Assembly (NCBI RefSeq): GCF_000182565.1
Contig: NW_015971549.1
Span: forward strand, 186,001-250,000
Direction of reading: 5' to 3'
DNA length: 64,000 nucleotides
Origin: Spizellomyces punctatus DAOM BR117
Taxonomy: Eukaryota; Chytridiomycota; Chytridiomycetes; Spizellomycetales; Spizellomycetaceae
A model generated the notes under the pieces. It was not told where the DNA came from. It saw only the letters and a program-made list of their open reading frames with translations, and searched no databases. Made by a program: the position numbers and the translations under genes. This document shows positions 1 to 13,942 of this stretch, in pieces. Numbering within the stretch: the stretch's first letter is position 1; every line of letters begins with the position of its first letter.

Positions 1-1742
1 CAAGCAGTTTGTAGAAAATAAAAAAAGGGGGGGCCAAGTCTCCAGGCGGAAAAAGAAAAAAAATTATAAAAAACACTTTGAGAGAGAAGGAGGGGGAAAG
101 CCGGAATCAAGCAAAGCGCAATGAAATCGTATGGGCCTTTTTGTCCGATGCAAAAGGGCTCTCGTATTTTTATAGCGCGCTTAACAGTATACGCAAACTT
201 TATCGTGTTATTAGTGTGTGTAGTTTTGGGGCGTGTGTGCGATGGGGAGGGACGTAGGGGGGGGAGAGAAGGCGGCGGGGAGAAGAGGCAATTTGGGGAA
301 AAGCCTCTTTCAAAAACTTTTAATTTCGTGGATTATAAGGGCAAAAGAGTTGCCAAAAAGCCGCAAACAATAAGACAAACGACGACGACGGACTTTTGGA
401 CAATACGCAGAGAGAGACTTGTGCATTTTAAACAGCCTTTCTGTGAAAGCATTTTCCTTCTGCCCTTGTCATAAGATGCGTGAGAATGGAAGCAGTTATC
501 CTGTACAGTTATGCTGGGGAGGAGAAGAGTGTGTGCTGGGTGTGTATGGGTGTTGGGTGGATGGGGAAAAGGGCAAACCATTCCAGAGATTCGGTAAGGA
601 GGGACAAAAGCGGGTCTCCGTTTTCTGCAGAGCCAAGTGTTCAAATCTCTCTTGGCTTGCAGCTTATGGCTGCTGCGACTGCTGCGGTGTTTGTGTTTTG
701 TAGGTGGGCGAGTCCTGACCACATCCTCTCCTTTGGATCGTATAGATGGCGAGAGACAAGAAAAGAATCACTTTTTGCAATGCAATTTGCTGACAAAGCA
801 CATCTTGTTCCTATTCTTCTGGCAACTTGCTCTTTCAATATCACTCTCATTTGTCCCGTGGCCTCTCCCCTCAAATGGCTGACACAATGGGGACAAACAG
901 GCAGAGTTTCTCCAATGGGAGATGATCACATCACCAAATCTCACATCACAATAACAACTGTGCCAACAGAAAAAAAGGGCGCTATTTCTCCAGGCTCGTT
1001 CTGGCCTTGGTCCCATTCATTTTTACCGCAGTGCCGAGGGTTCATTTTGCCAACAACACTTTTGTTTTTTTTCCTTGCTGAGGCTGCGACAGGCTGCCAC
1101 AGGCTGCCACAGGCTGTCAGAGGGCTGCAAGAGTGATCCAATGTATCTAACGTGCGTTTTCATGTGCAATTGCCAAAAACACATGGCAAAGCAACAGGAA
1201 AGAAACCGACGAAAAGTGTCTCCCATCAGTCCCTTTTAACTTCCGTCGATTCATCCGAATCCATCAATCTGGTACCTTGGTAGAGCCCTGCAAATTTTAT
1301 ATCAACAACTGGGCGTTCACTAGCCGGCGGCATTTCACATCTTTGGGTTTGGTCAGATGACATGGACAGCCACAATGTCGGGACGACCGGAGGAGCGGAA
1401 CAGAAACCAAGCAAAACGACATTCAGAAACAGACGACGACGACGAGCAGGAGGAAGATGAGTGACAAATGACAACCAATGACAAGATTTGGACACAATTG
1501 AGCAATCAGCCCAGGCAGAGCCAAGAACACACACACATACATACACACATACGACATGCATACGCAATGAATGGTCCCCCCCCCCCCCCCCCCCACAAAA
1601 AGGCATCAGGTAACAAAGGGTCAATATACGAAAATCCAGGGAAAAAAAGTAAAATCTCATACGTTTTTTTTTTTGGGGGGGGGGCTGTGTATGTAGTTGT
1701 GTTATAAAAAAAAAATAAAAACCTTTTAAACAGTCAAGCTTA
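1..1742. other. Gene-free stretch, low-complexity
   Basis: I find no gene here that I can support. The DNA is rich in A-, T- and G-runs. It holds a short direct repeat of the unit caggctgccacaggctgccac near 1088-1120, a CA/TA-rich microsatellite near 1529-1560, and a long C-run at 1576-1594. Open frames on both strands lack family features and lean on homopolymers. The right end is the 3' flank of the minus-strand kinase gene. A distal exon of a gene to the left cannot be excluded. Confidence 0.5.
1576..1594. repeat. C19 homopolymer
   Basis: This is an uninterrupted run of 19 C (G on minus) just beyond the 3' end of the kinase gene. Such runs are slippage-prone, so the exact length in the assembly should be treated with caution. 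Confidence 0.85.
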
Positions 1743-4225
<2,483 letters not shown>

Positions 4226-5549
4226 GTTTGCTTCCAAAGACTGTTGATCCAACAAGGAAACAAATTGTATGACGGGTTTTGGTTTGTCTTTTGTATACTC
4301 TAGTGGTGAGTACTGTAGTCAGACTCGGGTAGACGACGGAGGAAGAGAAAGAGTGGCAGGTTCTTACCAGCAAAACACCGAAAAATCCAAACGTCACAAA
4401 CACTAGGGGTGCGTACGAGGGTTTGAATCAAAGCGTACCAAGGCTTTGTATCCGACTCTCTTTGATTCTTCTCTGTCTTGCTTGTGGCCCGCCTTCTCAA
4501 ACGTCTACTGGTAACTGAAGACAAACTTACAAGCGATACTTGTCAAGAAAAAAAACGGACTTTTAAAAAAAAAATCTGTGGGTTGCCCACTCCAATTACA
4601 AAGACTATCCTACAAAAAAAAATCCCTCAACCCGAGGTAAAACGTTCCCCAAGAAAAACAACACAACCCACACACACACTTTAGATATTGGCAAACTAGT
4701 ATCCCATATTCTTTTTCTTCAACAACCCACAAATGGGACGAAAATACTCCGAATGAATGGTGGGGTGTTACGCGCCAATACAAGGGCAAAAAGGTATTTG
4801 CTTGGTAATGTCAGAGAAACAAACATTCACATTCCCACGTTCAGCAATAACAGTCCTTGGAGACACCTGACGTAGCATAATATGGTTACCCCCATTCATT
4901 GTATTGCAAGCTTTCCGTAGTACGGATCCATGTAAGATTCCCTTACAGTGGCAGTGCTATAATGCTATTCAAAAAAACTTTGATGAGATTAGATATATAA
5001 CAAGGGGATTTGGCTGATGGGCTTTAAAAGATTCAATTCCCAAAAAAAATCTAGAACTTGCCCAAAATGTACTTGAAGAATCTAGCCTATATCCAAACGG
5101 CCTTTTCCCTACTCTACTTGCCTGATCTACATGGTGTGTTTTTTAATCAAGCACCCTCAAAGTATTACAAAAGCCATATTCAAACATTCAACAAGGGACA
5201 AAAGGGAAAACTTTGAATCCAAACCTCCGCTAAATACCCTAAACTCCGACCGCTTACGTATATGGCTGACAGAGCGCGCTCCGTTTTTTGTTGAGTTGAT
5301 GATGTTTTTTTTTTCTGGACGAAGGGCGATTGGAAGGAACAAGGTATTGCAAATGTAATCAGATTTCCATGGCGAGATGTCATTAGTATTATGTTGAAAA
5401 TGTGTGATGATGAGATGCCTCGTATACGGTAACTGAACCATGAAAGAAAATCTATATTGCACACTACAATAGACCCCATGTCATCAGGATAAAGTCAATA
5501 CAATCAACCAAAAAAAACTACAAAACTACAGCTCAAAAATAATAACAGC
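4226..5549. other. Intergenic region between two minus-strand genes
   Basis: This is the upstream region of the kinase gene and the 3' flank of the RhoGEF gene. It is AT-rich with several A/T runs. I see no coding exon or RNA gene. A short 5' untranslated exon of the kinase gene could lie near 4.3-4.5 kb but cannot be shown from sequence alone. Confidence 0.5.
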
Positions 5550-8456
5550 TCAAATATCAATCCCTAATCCACTTTCCACACTCTGTACCAATGCCTCTAT
5601 TTTCAATCCCGCCATAAGACACAGCCTCTCATCACGCCGCACATCCTCTTCTTCAACCCCCACCACGTGGATACCACGTCCAACATCCGCCAACAATTTA
5701 CTGTACTGTTTGAGCCGGAGAAGAGGTCTCAACAAATGATGCCTCCATTCCCGTTCCGTCGAAATCGTAAGAACCGGATGCCGGTCTTTACCTTTAAAAT
5801 TCGCCTGCATATGCTCTACAAACAATGTCCGATCCCGCGCGGTACTTTTAGAGCTTAAAATTCCAAGTCGATGAGGCGCGTCAGCGGTCGTGAGGACTGC
5901 GTAGGTAATATACGGCCTCGTTAACGCGCTAGAAAAGTGGAGAAAGGGGTGTCCGATTTTTAAAGATTCGAGTTCGGGATCTGCGGTGGGTGGGGGGATT
6001 GTTGCTCTTCGGAGAGCTGATAGTAAATCTTCGTGTAGGGAAAGCAGACTTTGCATGACGGTGTAGAGGGCAATGTAGTCGTTTGTTTCGTTTTGGAGGC
6101 GGGTCAGGTAGGTTTTGTCGTCTTCCCCCGCCAGACGTGCGAGTGAGGACGCGGGATCGATGGTAGGTGGTGGTGTGTTGGCGCTAGTAGCATCCGAATC
6201 CATTGAATCTGAGACTGTCCCATCTGAAAGGGTTTTGCGAACATGTCGAATATATGCCTTGCGCTCTTGAAGCAATGTTGCGCCATAAGAATTGATGACA
6301 GTTAGATTGTGTACATAGTGTTCCTGTTTTAGATATGGAGAGAATGGGTTATCAGCTAAAGCACAGTCTACCATAATAATGTACTTCAGAACATTTGCAT
6401 ACCTCACTCAAAACCAACTGCTTAATTCCTCCTTCCCTCTTTTTCCTCTTTATCAACTGCATTTTCATCAAAGCCTTTTTAGACACCTCTTCAAAATGTT
6501 CATCAGTAGTCACGTCTGTCGCTTCCGAAGGTGGGGGTGAAGCGGGCGGCGTTAAATTGTTGTTTGACACGGCACGAAACGAGTGATCATCGTAAGTTGA
6601 CCCCGCATCACTTTTTTCAAGGTGGGTTTCATCGCGGGTAACAATCACTGTTGTGTCAGAGGAGTGGGAAGGGGTGCGTGTGTGGTTGATGTGGGATGAG
6701 GAGTCGGAAGCGGGAGGGGAAGTAGGTGTACTAGGACGCGGATCAGCCGACATGACACTAAGGTGTTTTTGGTATTTAAGAGCTAAAACGTCTTCGGAAA
6801 GTCCTGCATGATCAGAAGGTTCTGCTTCGTGTGTTGGTTGTTCTGTTTCTTGTACTTGAACGAGTGTATCAGTTGGAGCAGCAGGTCGACTCCATCGATA
6901 CGCGTACATTGAATAAAGCGACTCCCCACTCGGCCGTCTGGACATTCGCTGCTCATCCCTCGCCATCATGCTATTGCTATTCGATCTAGACCGTGCTCGA
7001 CTCCTTGATGCCCTTTTCGACCGTCTCCGACCATCCTCATCCTCCTCTTTGAGGATAATAACCGGTCCATCCCAACCCTGTCGTCTCGCCTGTCGTTCAA
7101 GTGCGCAAACGGTTCTCAAGACAGTCAACCCAGCCCGTCGACTCGGGTCCCCGTCGACACCCATCAAAATGTCCGCGACGGAAAAGAGGTACTTTGGTTT
7201 CACGCCCACCGTTTTGCATAATTCCAGAAAAAAGATAATTTTGTGTACAGTGAATTCGGGGCCTTTGGTCAAGAGTTGACATTGGGTTCTTGGGTAGAGT
7301 TTACAAGCTAAATGGCAGAGGACATCGCCGGTTTGGAGGAGTGTCATAATGTCCCCGGGTGCATCGGCCGGGAGGGATAGTGTACCACGTAACCATTCAA
7401 CGACACGCGGACCGTACTCTTGGTAGATTTGGGCCGGCGTTTTTTGTCCAAGGGGACCCCCTGTAATTGCCAATGCCAGGATGATGAGCCGCTCATCCCG
7501 TGGTAAAATCAATGCACCGAAAACAAAATGTCGCTAACGTACCCAACACTGACATTCGCGCATCCTCTCGCCTTTTGGCCTCCTCATCTGCACCCACTGA
7601 CCCACCTGCCGCCAAAATCGACAGATGAGCGGATAATCGAAAAGTCTGCTCCGAATTCAAGAGCTTCATAAACTCAATCTCCTTTGGCGATGGAGTTGAT
7701 GTACCCGCCTAATGTATAACCCGGTAGCTATGAGTATCTATATCAACTGTCAAAAAAACAAACCAAGTTGAAACACACCTGTAATCCATCCCTCAACAAA
7801 ATCTCCCTGTACGCAACAGACACCCTCTGCAAATGCCTGCGGAGATTGGTAACCCGTCTCGACACACGCCGTTCATCCATTTTGTTATCCACAGGTGACG
7901 CCGACCGCCCAGTACCCATCCCCTTTTTCATCTCATTCACCCGCTTTCGAGCACAATACCCTCTCCACACTTTTTGCAAAACAATCACAGCCGACCGTCG
8001 TCGTTTCATTTCCCCAAAATCTTCCAAAATCCTTTGACCACGCTCACTCAACGCCACTACCATCCCTGTTTCGCAGTCCCATATTTGAGCGTCCTTTGGT
8101 GAGAGACGGGCGGATGTGAGGTAATCCAGACATGACCCATGCAGTGTCGAAACAGGTGGAACCCTCCTGTCTATAAACCGAGCGTAGAATTCTGCGAGTG
8201 AAAGAGTGTTTTGCGGTGTGGTGGGTGATGATGGCTGGGATATATCATATGAGGCCGCATATGAAGCGCGGGGGTCGTAGGAAGCGTGGGGGTCATAGGA
8301 TAGGTGGGGGTCGTAGTAGGATGGGACGTGGGATGTGTGAGGTGGATACGCTATGCCATTTGGATGGCTGTTGTACTGCTGCCCATCGTATCCGTTTGGA
8401 TACGGGAGCATGCTGTATGTCGCTGGCCAACTGACGACGGACGACCGCGAGTCCAT
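5550..8456 (-). CDS. Rho guanine-nucleotide exchange factor with IQ, calponin-homology and DH domains
   Basis: Likely activates a Rho/Cdc42-type GTPase. The start ATG is at 8456. Exon 1 is 7779-8456, exon 2 begins at 7708, the CH exon ends at 6408, and the last exon is 5550-6355 (about 908 residues). A Tyr/Pro/His-rich N-terminus leads to an IQ motif (IVLQKVWRGYCARKR). A CH domain follows, with the motif LLQTGDVLCHLACKLYP. A Ser/Thr/Arg-rich linker then leads to a DH domain whose conserved blocks are EHYVHNLTVINSYGATL, LLSLHEDLLSALR, IGHPFLHF and LLRPLLRLKQYSKLL. No PH domain follows; the protein ends about 35 residues after the last DH helix. The boundary of the intron near 7.49-7.55 kb is uncertain: the best-looking donor (GTACGT) is out of phase, and a weaker GTGTTG donor at 7549 fits. 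Confidence 0.82.
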
Positions 8457-8899
8457 TAATGAATTTCGTTTTGCAGAAAAATATCAGATGGAAAGCGGTC
8501 TTGTTGTTTGAATAGCTACAAATATCGGCCCGCTAGAATTTTGGTGGGTGCCAATAATGTGTGCAGTAAACGTTGGTGGTGGTCGAAAAGTTTAAATTCC
8601 AGTCAATTTCATCTGTCTTCAAATCTTTTTCAATAAAAAAACAAGAGGTGTTCAATGTTTATGTTTTGGGAGGACAAGGTTGAAACTTGCTCGTTGACCC
8701 AACAAAGCTTTGTTCAACTCTTGTCCTTGTTGCTGGCCTTTGATGCAACCAACAAAAATAAAAAATCCTTTTGCGTTCAAGCAGTTGAGGCGCTTTTGAA
8801 GCCGTTTGTGTTCTCGTTTCACACTTGGTAGTTTGGCACGCGCATCGAATTTTGGAACACTTAGGTGATCAAAAAAAAGTGCACAACTATTCTGCAAAG
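8457..8899. other. Intergenic, upstream of RhoGEF gene
   Basis: This is the promoter side of the RhoGEF gene and the 3' side of the tRNA. Apart from the Pol III terminator I see no feature. A translated open frame that crosses the tRNA is a shadow. Confidence 0.5.
8871..8878 (-). terminator. Pol III T-run after tRNA-Lys
   Basis: There are eight A on plus (eight T on the transcribed minus strand), 22 nt past the 3' end of the tRNA. This is a standard RNA polymerase III terminator. Confidence 0.75.
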
Positions 8900-8972
8900 A
8901 GCCCGATGCGGGGGTCGAACCCGCAACCTTGAGGTTAAGAGCCTCACGCTCTACCGATTGAGCTAACCGGGC
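8900..8972 (-). tRNA. tRNA-Lys (anticodon CTT)
   Basis: A full 73-nt cloverleaf can be folded. The acceptor stem is GCCCGGT paired with ATCGGGC, and the D-stem is GCTC/GAGC. The anticodon stem is TGAGG/CCTCA around the loop CTCTTAA, and the T-stem is GCGGG/CCCGC around TTCGACC. The anticodon CTT lies at 8937-8939 on plus. There is no intron. The discriminator base is U, as in yeast tRNA-Lys(CTT). The internal A and B boxes look intact, and a T8 terminator follows. It decodes AAG. Confidence 0.96.
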
Positions 8973-9042
8973 ATTGATTCTGGGAAGGCTAAGGTTTTTT
9001 ATGTGTTTGCTCAATATTAAGAATCGGACGAGCCCAGTTACC

Positions 9043-9463
9043 ATGGAGCACAATGCTCGCTTTCCTTCAGATCCAACCCAAGAGGAACCTCGTCTTTTTA
9101 CACGACAACTTTTGCTAGATGCAAATCACCTTCCAGACGCTGCTCCTACCGTTGCCAAGATGAAGAACAAGAGAATATGGCGGCCATATCCAGATTACTG
9201 CATTATGTGTTCTTTGAGCGGCGACAATGTTGGAGTGAACGGTAAGACGTCCTAATGCATATGGCCGTGTTTTTGACTTTTGGCACTGACCGACGTCCAT
9301 TTTTACTGCTGTAGCGTCATGTCGACAGTGCCGAAATGCACGGTCCATAAACAACCGTTCAGATCGCATTCTCAAGCGCCTGGCCGCCAAACACAAAACG
9401 ACGAGCATCATCGAACAAAAAGAATGCCAAGGGAAAGACACAGTCCCATTACCATGCAGATAG
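9043..9463 (+). CDS. Small four-cysteine (CxxC...CxxC) protein, alternative product of the PPR locus
   Basis: If the first intron (donor 9242) uses the proximal acceptor TGTAG (exon from 9315), the message encodes 115 residues ending at TAG 9461-9463. The product joins CIMC from exon 1 to CRQC from exon 2, with 12 residues between. This is a C-x2-C-x12-C-x2-C array typical of a small zinc-binding fold, followed by a basic region. Exon 2 in this frame reads more like protein than the PPR frame does over the same 140 nt. I recognise no family. It could be a real alternative protein, a regulatory upstream frame, or the product of mis-splicing. The ATG context is ACCATGG, which is strong. Confidence 0.5.
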
Positions 9464-11796
9464 CAAGATCCAGTCACCAGCTGGCGACAATCCCGAAACT
9501 CCTTGAGCAAAATGTGGAGGAGAGACCAGACATGACGCAAGGAGTAACACTTGACCTATGGAAGCAAGCTGTGCGTCATCCACCTGTAGAAGGGGAGTCT
9601 GACGAGGCCGTGCGGGCCAAATGGCGATATTATCAAACCCATATTCGGGGATCGGACGCTCTCAAAACCCTAGAAACGGATGATTTCCATCTGTTATTAT
9701 CTCAACTCGGGATCGAGAGCGGTCCGACATTTTCAGAAAAGGCAGAGATCATTCTCGGAGATATGGAAAGTGCTGGTATTCCAATCGAGTCACGCATGTA
9801 TGAAGTCTGGGCAGAGCATGCGGATATCATGTCGCTGGCGGACGCAGAGTCGTTTCTTAGTACCGTGTGGTGGTGCGGTTCGCCACAGTTGGTGTCAGAC
9901 AACCTGTTTGCGACTCTGATTAGGATTTTGGGTGCGCAACAGAAGCGGGATGCGGCAATGGTTCTGTTTAATAAAGCAAAGGCCTCTGGTCGTGCCGGAA
10001 AGAAAACATATGTTGAGACGATCAAAACCGCGTGCTGGATGGACGCAATGAATCTGGCTCGTTCTTTGTGCGATGAGATGGAGGAGGAGATAAAGACTGT
10101 GATTACAGAAGATCTTTTGGCGAGTATGATATGGATATGTTCACGAAGAAATCGAAGGGATCCGTCCTCCGCCACCCAGATCTTTGATTGGGCAAAGCTC
10201 AAGAAAAAATGTGGAGTCAAGGTCTACGCAGAGATGATGTGGACCTTGTGTGCGGCAGATATGGTGGATGAAGCTGTGGAGCTATGTAAGGAAATGATTG
10301 TTGAAAAGAAGATTGCTCCGAATACCAAGATCTGCAATACACTCTTATGGGCATACCTCAAACGCAAAGAGGACGACATGGCCATGGATGTATTGAAACG
10401 AATGACGACCGCGGAAGTCACGCCAAACTCTATTACGTATGAAGGTGTCATTGTCGCCTTAGCCAAGCAGCGTGACGTGGACGGTGCCATGGAAGTTTTT
10501 CGACGAATGGAAGAGTCCCCAGGTGCGACGCCGACGACATATACCTATAACATCATCCTCAACATCCTGTTGAAGCATGGGCGGATGGCGGACGTAATGC
10601 AGCTATTGGAGAAGATGCCTAAAAGAGGAATAAAGGCCGATGCCATTACATATCGGACGTTGATACAGGGGCTGACAGTGAATGGACGAGCGGATGAGGC
10701 GCTGAAAGTGTTCCATTCAATGTTGAAAACAGGTATTGCCGGCGATGCACGAACCGCGGTTGTGGTTCTCAAGGCGTTTGTAGCTGCTGGCAGATTGGAG
10801 GACGCAATTGCATCCCTCAATCAAATGAAAGCTGGGAAATGGAAGATTAATTCCTGGGCAGTTACTGTGCTCATCCATGCCTATCTGAGAAGAGCAAGTT
10901 ACGAAAATGCCTTTGAATTGCTAGATACCCTCGGTGACGGCATGCAACCAGATAGGGTCACGTACACTTGCTTCATTGATGCGTACGCCTCTCGGGGCGA
11001 CATGGAAGGTGTATCGAGAATGATACGCGCCATGGATTCCCGACAAATCGAACCCGATACCCCGCTCTATAACGCGCTTATCGATGCACATGTGCAGCAA
11101 GGAAATAAAGATGAGGCGTTTCGATTATTCCGCGCAATGGTCGATCGTGATTTACGGCCTGATGTGCGGACTTACACGATGCTCGTGAAGGTGTGCGCTG
11201 ATAGTGGAGCTGTTGAGGAGTGCGTCCGTCTGATTGAGGAGATGGAAGTGAGCGGAGTGTGGCCCAATGTCATGACATACACATGCCTTATTCTGGGACT
11301 GCTGAAAGCCGGTCAAGGCCAGAGGGTTGCGCAATGGTTTGAAAGGATGGTGAAAGCCAGCACCTCACAGTTGTTGATAACGATGAGGCCAACCAATGGC
11401 GAGAAAAAGACTCTAGTGAAGCACCCCAGCTTCACGGTGGATGGACAGGCATGTTCGACAGCACTGACGGGCTTGGTCCGTTTAAAGGATTTTGACAATT
11501 ATGCCAAAGTCTTGCATTCGATCCATGATTGTGGCCTGCACGTAGATCCCAGCCACTATGTCTTTGCAATTGAAGCTCTTAAAGAATTGGGCCGACCTCG
11601 AAGGGCCGAAATGCTGTATCGGAGGATGCTTTCCGATGATATTCATGATCGAGCCGCTGTGCGGCGGGCTAGGAGTGCAGTATTGGCGGTCGTGGCCAAA
11701 AAGTACGGTGAAGATGGAGTCGAGGGCTTTCTGCGACGAGAACGATATGGCTGGAAGCATGTGCCTGTTGATGGGATTATCAAGGTTGAAGTTTAA
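9043..11796 (+). CDS. Pentatricopeptide-repeat (PPR) protein
   Basis: Probable organellar RNA-binding protein. If the first intron uses the distal acceptor GACAG (exon 9329-11796), exon 1 (9043-9241) joins in frame and gives 888 residues. Without that exon the frame could start at internal ATGs, for example 9319 or the ATG near 9454. More than a dozen ~35-residue helical repeats run from about residue 250 to 790. Examples of the consensus are TYNIILNILLKHGRMADVMQ, ITYRTLIQGLTVNGRADEA and YNALIDAHVQQGNKDEAFRL. PPR proteins bind RNA one base per repeat and mostly act in mitochondria. I see no clear targeting peptide at the first ATG, whereas the stretch beginning MQIARSSHQLATIPKLL looks more like one. 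No other domain is visible. Confidence 0.88.
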
Positions 11797-12682
11797 CGGA
11801 AAATTACAAGGTGAACGGATCTATTTCTCGCGAGAAGGCAGATCACCTGGGAAAAGGGGGGAATATCTGAGTGGATTGACTCTTAAGTGACTACGTTTTG
11901 TACAGGAGCATGTGGGTATTGGTAGAAGGCATCTTCCAATTGGGTTAGACTGCAAGCGCCTTTATTTTTATTCTAAACGTTTTTTTTATTTAAAATTAAT
12001 TGGATACTCGCTTTGCATTGCTTGATACATCTTCCATCCCTGGCGTGTTGAACCTAGCTCGATGTGGTAGTAGGATGTACGGTAGTAGGGTGTACGGAAT
12101 GGATTCCAGTAGCACCATATTTCCTGCACCACTGTGGCAGATGGCGATCAGTATCGAACACATAAAGGATCCTCATACCAATAACTCCTGTTCAATGAAA
12201 AATGGTCTTTGCCGGCACATCTGGAGGTTCATGATCATTAGCGATTCCTTGCACATCACCCCACGCCGTAAGGCATCGTTTGTCTGCAGGTGCTGCTGCC
12301 TAGGAAATTGCCACCCTCTGCATTCCTGATTTTGGTATTGGCCAATTTATTAAGAATTCGCAATGCACATGCCATCGTCACTGTTCTACTTCTACAATTG
12401 CGCTACATAACTGCACAACTCCCATGAAACTAGCAATTGAAAACTCCGTATTTACATGATATGTACGAGTGATACCCTTGTCATACGGATGAGATGTTCA
12501 TTTTCGACAATTCTGTTGCAACGACATTCTCCAGATGCTATCAATGGAGCTACCAAAACTCCTAATTACAAAGAAAAGGGCACCTCCCTATGTACAAACC
12601 CACTCGGCGATTCCAGTTCCTCTTCATTCCAGATACTTTTCAACATAGGCCAAGTTGACCCTGCAACAGCCATACAGCTCCA
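11797..12682. other. Intergenic, convergent 3' ends
   Basis: This lies between the ends of the PPR gene (plus) and the cyclophilin gene (minus). I see no convincing gene. On minus, a short open frame near 12.2-12.35 kb is followed by an intron-like gap with a GTATGA donor. A short VHPTT repeat comes next. I could not join these into a supported model. Confidence 0.45.
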
Positions 12683-13653
12683 TCAAGGTTTCAACACTCC
12701 ACAATCAGATATCACCACATCCTGTAGTGGCCGATCAGACATATTTGTCGGCACCGCTTCCATTGCCCGAAGTATATCCATGCCCTCTATAAGCATTCCA
12801 AATACGACATGCTCAGGGTCGAGCCAATTTGTAGCAGCGGCTGTTATAAAGAATTGGGAGCCTTGATGCAGAATGAGTTGTAACGCCAGCTTGTCAAACC
12901 TGAAAGTGGACAAAGGTAGGCCCCTTACCATTCGTATCTGGCCCCGCGTTCGCCATACTGAGCATGCCAGGGCCATCATGTTTAAAAATGAACCCCTCAT
13001 CGGGGAATCGATCGCCGTATATTGACTTTCCTCCCCGTCTAGATATGGACGATCGAGTCAGTCATTGGTATATTGCTCGTTACCAACTGTCATTAAGAGT
13101 TCTCACCCATCACCACGCGTGATATCCCCACCCTGAACCATGAACCCTTTAATGATCCGGTGAAATTTGGAATTCTTGTATCCGAATCCTTTCTCGCCTG
13201 TTGCCAGTGCCCTGAAATTCTCTACGGTTTTTGGGAGAGCATTTCCAAAGAGACCTAGGGTTATTCTTCCCAGCTAGATTTCGCAAGATATGAAAATGAA
13301 TTGGTTAACGTCCCATTACATTCTACAAATTAACGATTGTTTTTTGAGCCTATACGCACCTGCTTTTCTCCATGTGTAATATCAAAGAATACTGTATGAG
13401 TGATCTCCTTGGGATCCCCCGTGGGGCCCTCCATGGTCTCATTTTGTTTACCCTTGTGAACGATAGACTGTCGGAGCGGGGAAGACGAGTCGTGCTGGTG
13501 TTCTTCTCCATACATCTCTCGCCCTAGTTGACTCAGATCTTCCTTCGGGCCAGCCGGTAAAAGAACATACAGGAAAAGAGCAGACACTATGAGTGCAGCA
13601 AAGAGGACCGAGCGCCGTGAGCGAGCCATTTGTCTCAAGTCTTGATGCAGCAT
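12683..13653 (-). CDS. Membrane-anchored cyclophilin (peptidyl-prolyl cis-trans isomerase, CypB type)
   Basis: Catalyses proline cis-trans isomerisation, probably in the secretory pathway. Four exons fit in phase: 13360-13653, 13107-13273, 12929-13038 and 12683-12861 (249 residues). A second ATG at 13629 would give 241. The N-terminus has basic residues and then a hydrophobic stretch ([17 protein letters not shown]), so it is a signal peptide or signal anchor. The cyclophilin core shows [14 protein letters not shown] with the catalytic Arg and Gln, then [15 protein letters not shown], and [12 protein letters not shown] with the cyclosporin-binding Trp. It therefore looks catalytically complete. 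No ER-retention signal is seen at the C-terminus, which ends in CGVLKP. The gene shares a 289-bp promoter with PAT1, which is read the other way. Confidence 0.93.
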
Positions 13654-13942
13654 GAAATTTCCTTTGAATTTTCAAAACCCATTTGGATGAGCGTTTGGAA
13701 TGCGACGAGCATCATTGACTCATTCCACGTGAATGGCACAGTCATGTAATTTGTGGCACTTGACAATATCATCAAAAGTGTTTGTTGCTTTGCATTGACA
13801 GATACAGGGCTGGGCTCGTAGAGGAAAGCTGCTGTTTGTTGAACGAGCAGGCTCCTTTCCATCTTTTGCTTGCTCATCGTTTGCCTCAGCCCCTCCTAGT
13901 ATACCCCCCAGGAAAACAATTGTCTTTTGTCGCAGTAGCGAA
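13654..13942. promoter_or_regulatory. Bidirectional promoter, cyclophilin/PAT1
   Basis: These 289 bp separate the divergent start codons at 13653 (minus) and 13943 (plus). All core-promoter elements for both genes must lie here or in the 5' ends. No clear TATA box is visible, as is common for housekeeping genes. Confidence 0.6.

Noticed and set aside
480-1136. 218-codon plus-strand frame
   Set aside because: It runs through G- and T-rich low-complexity DNA and has no recognisable features; neighbouring frames are equally open.
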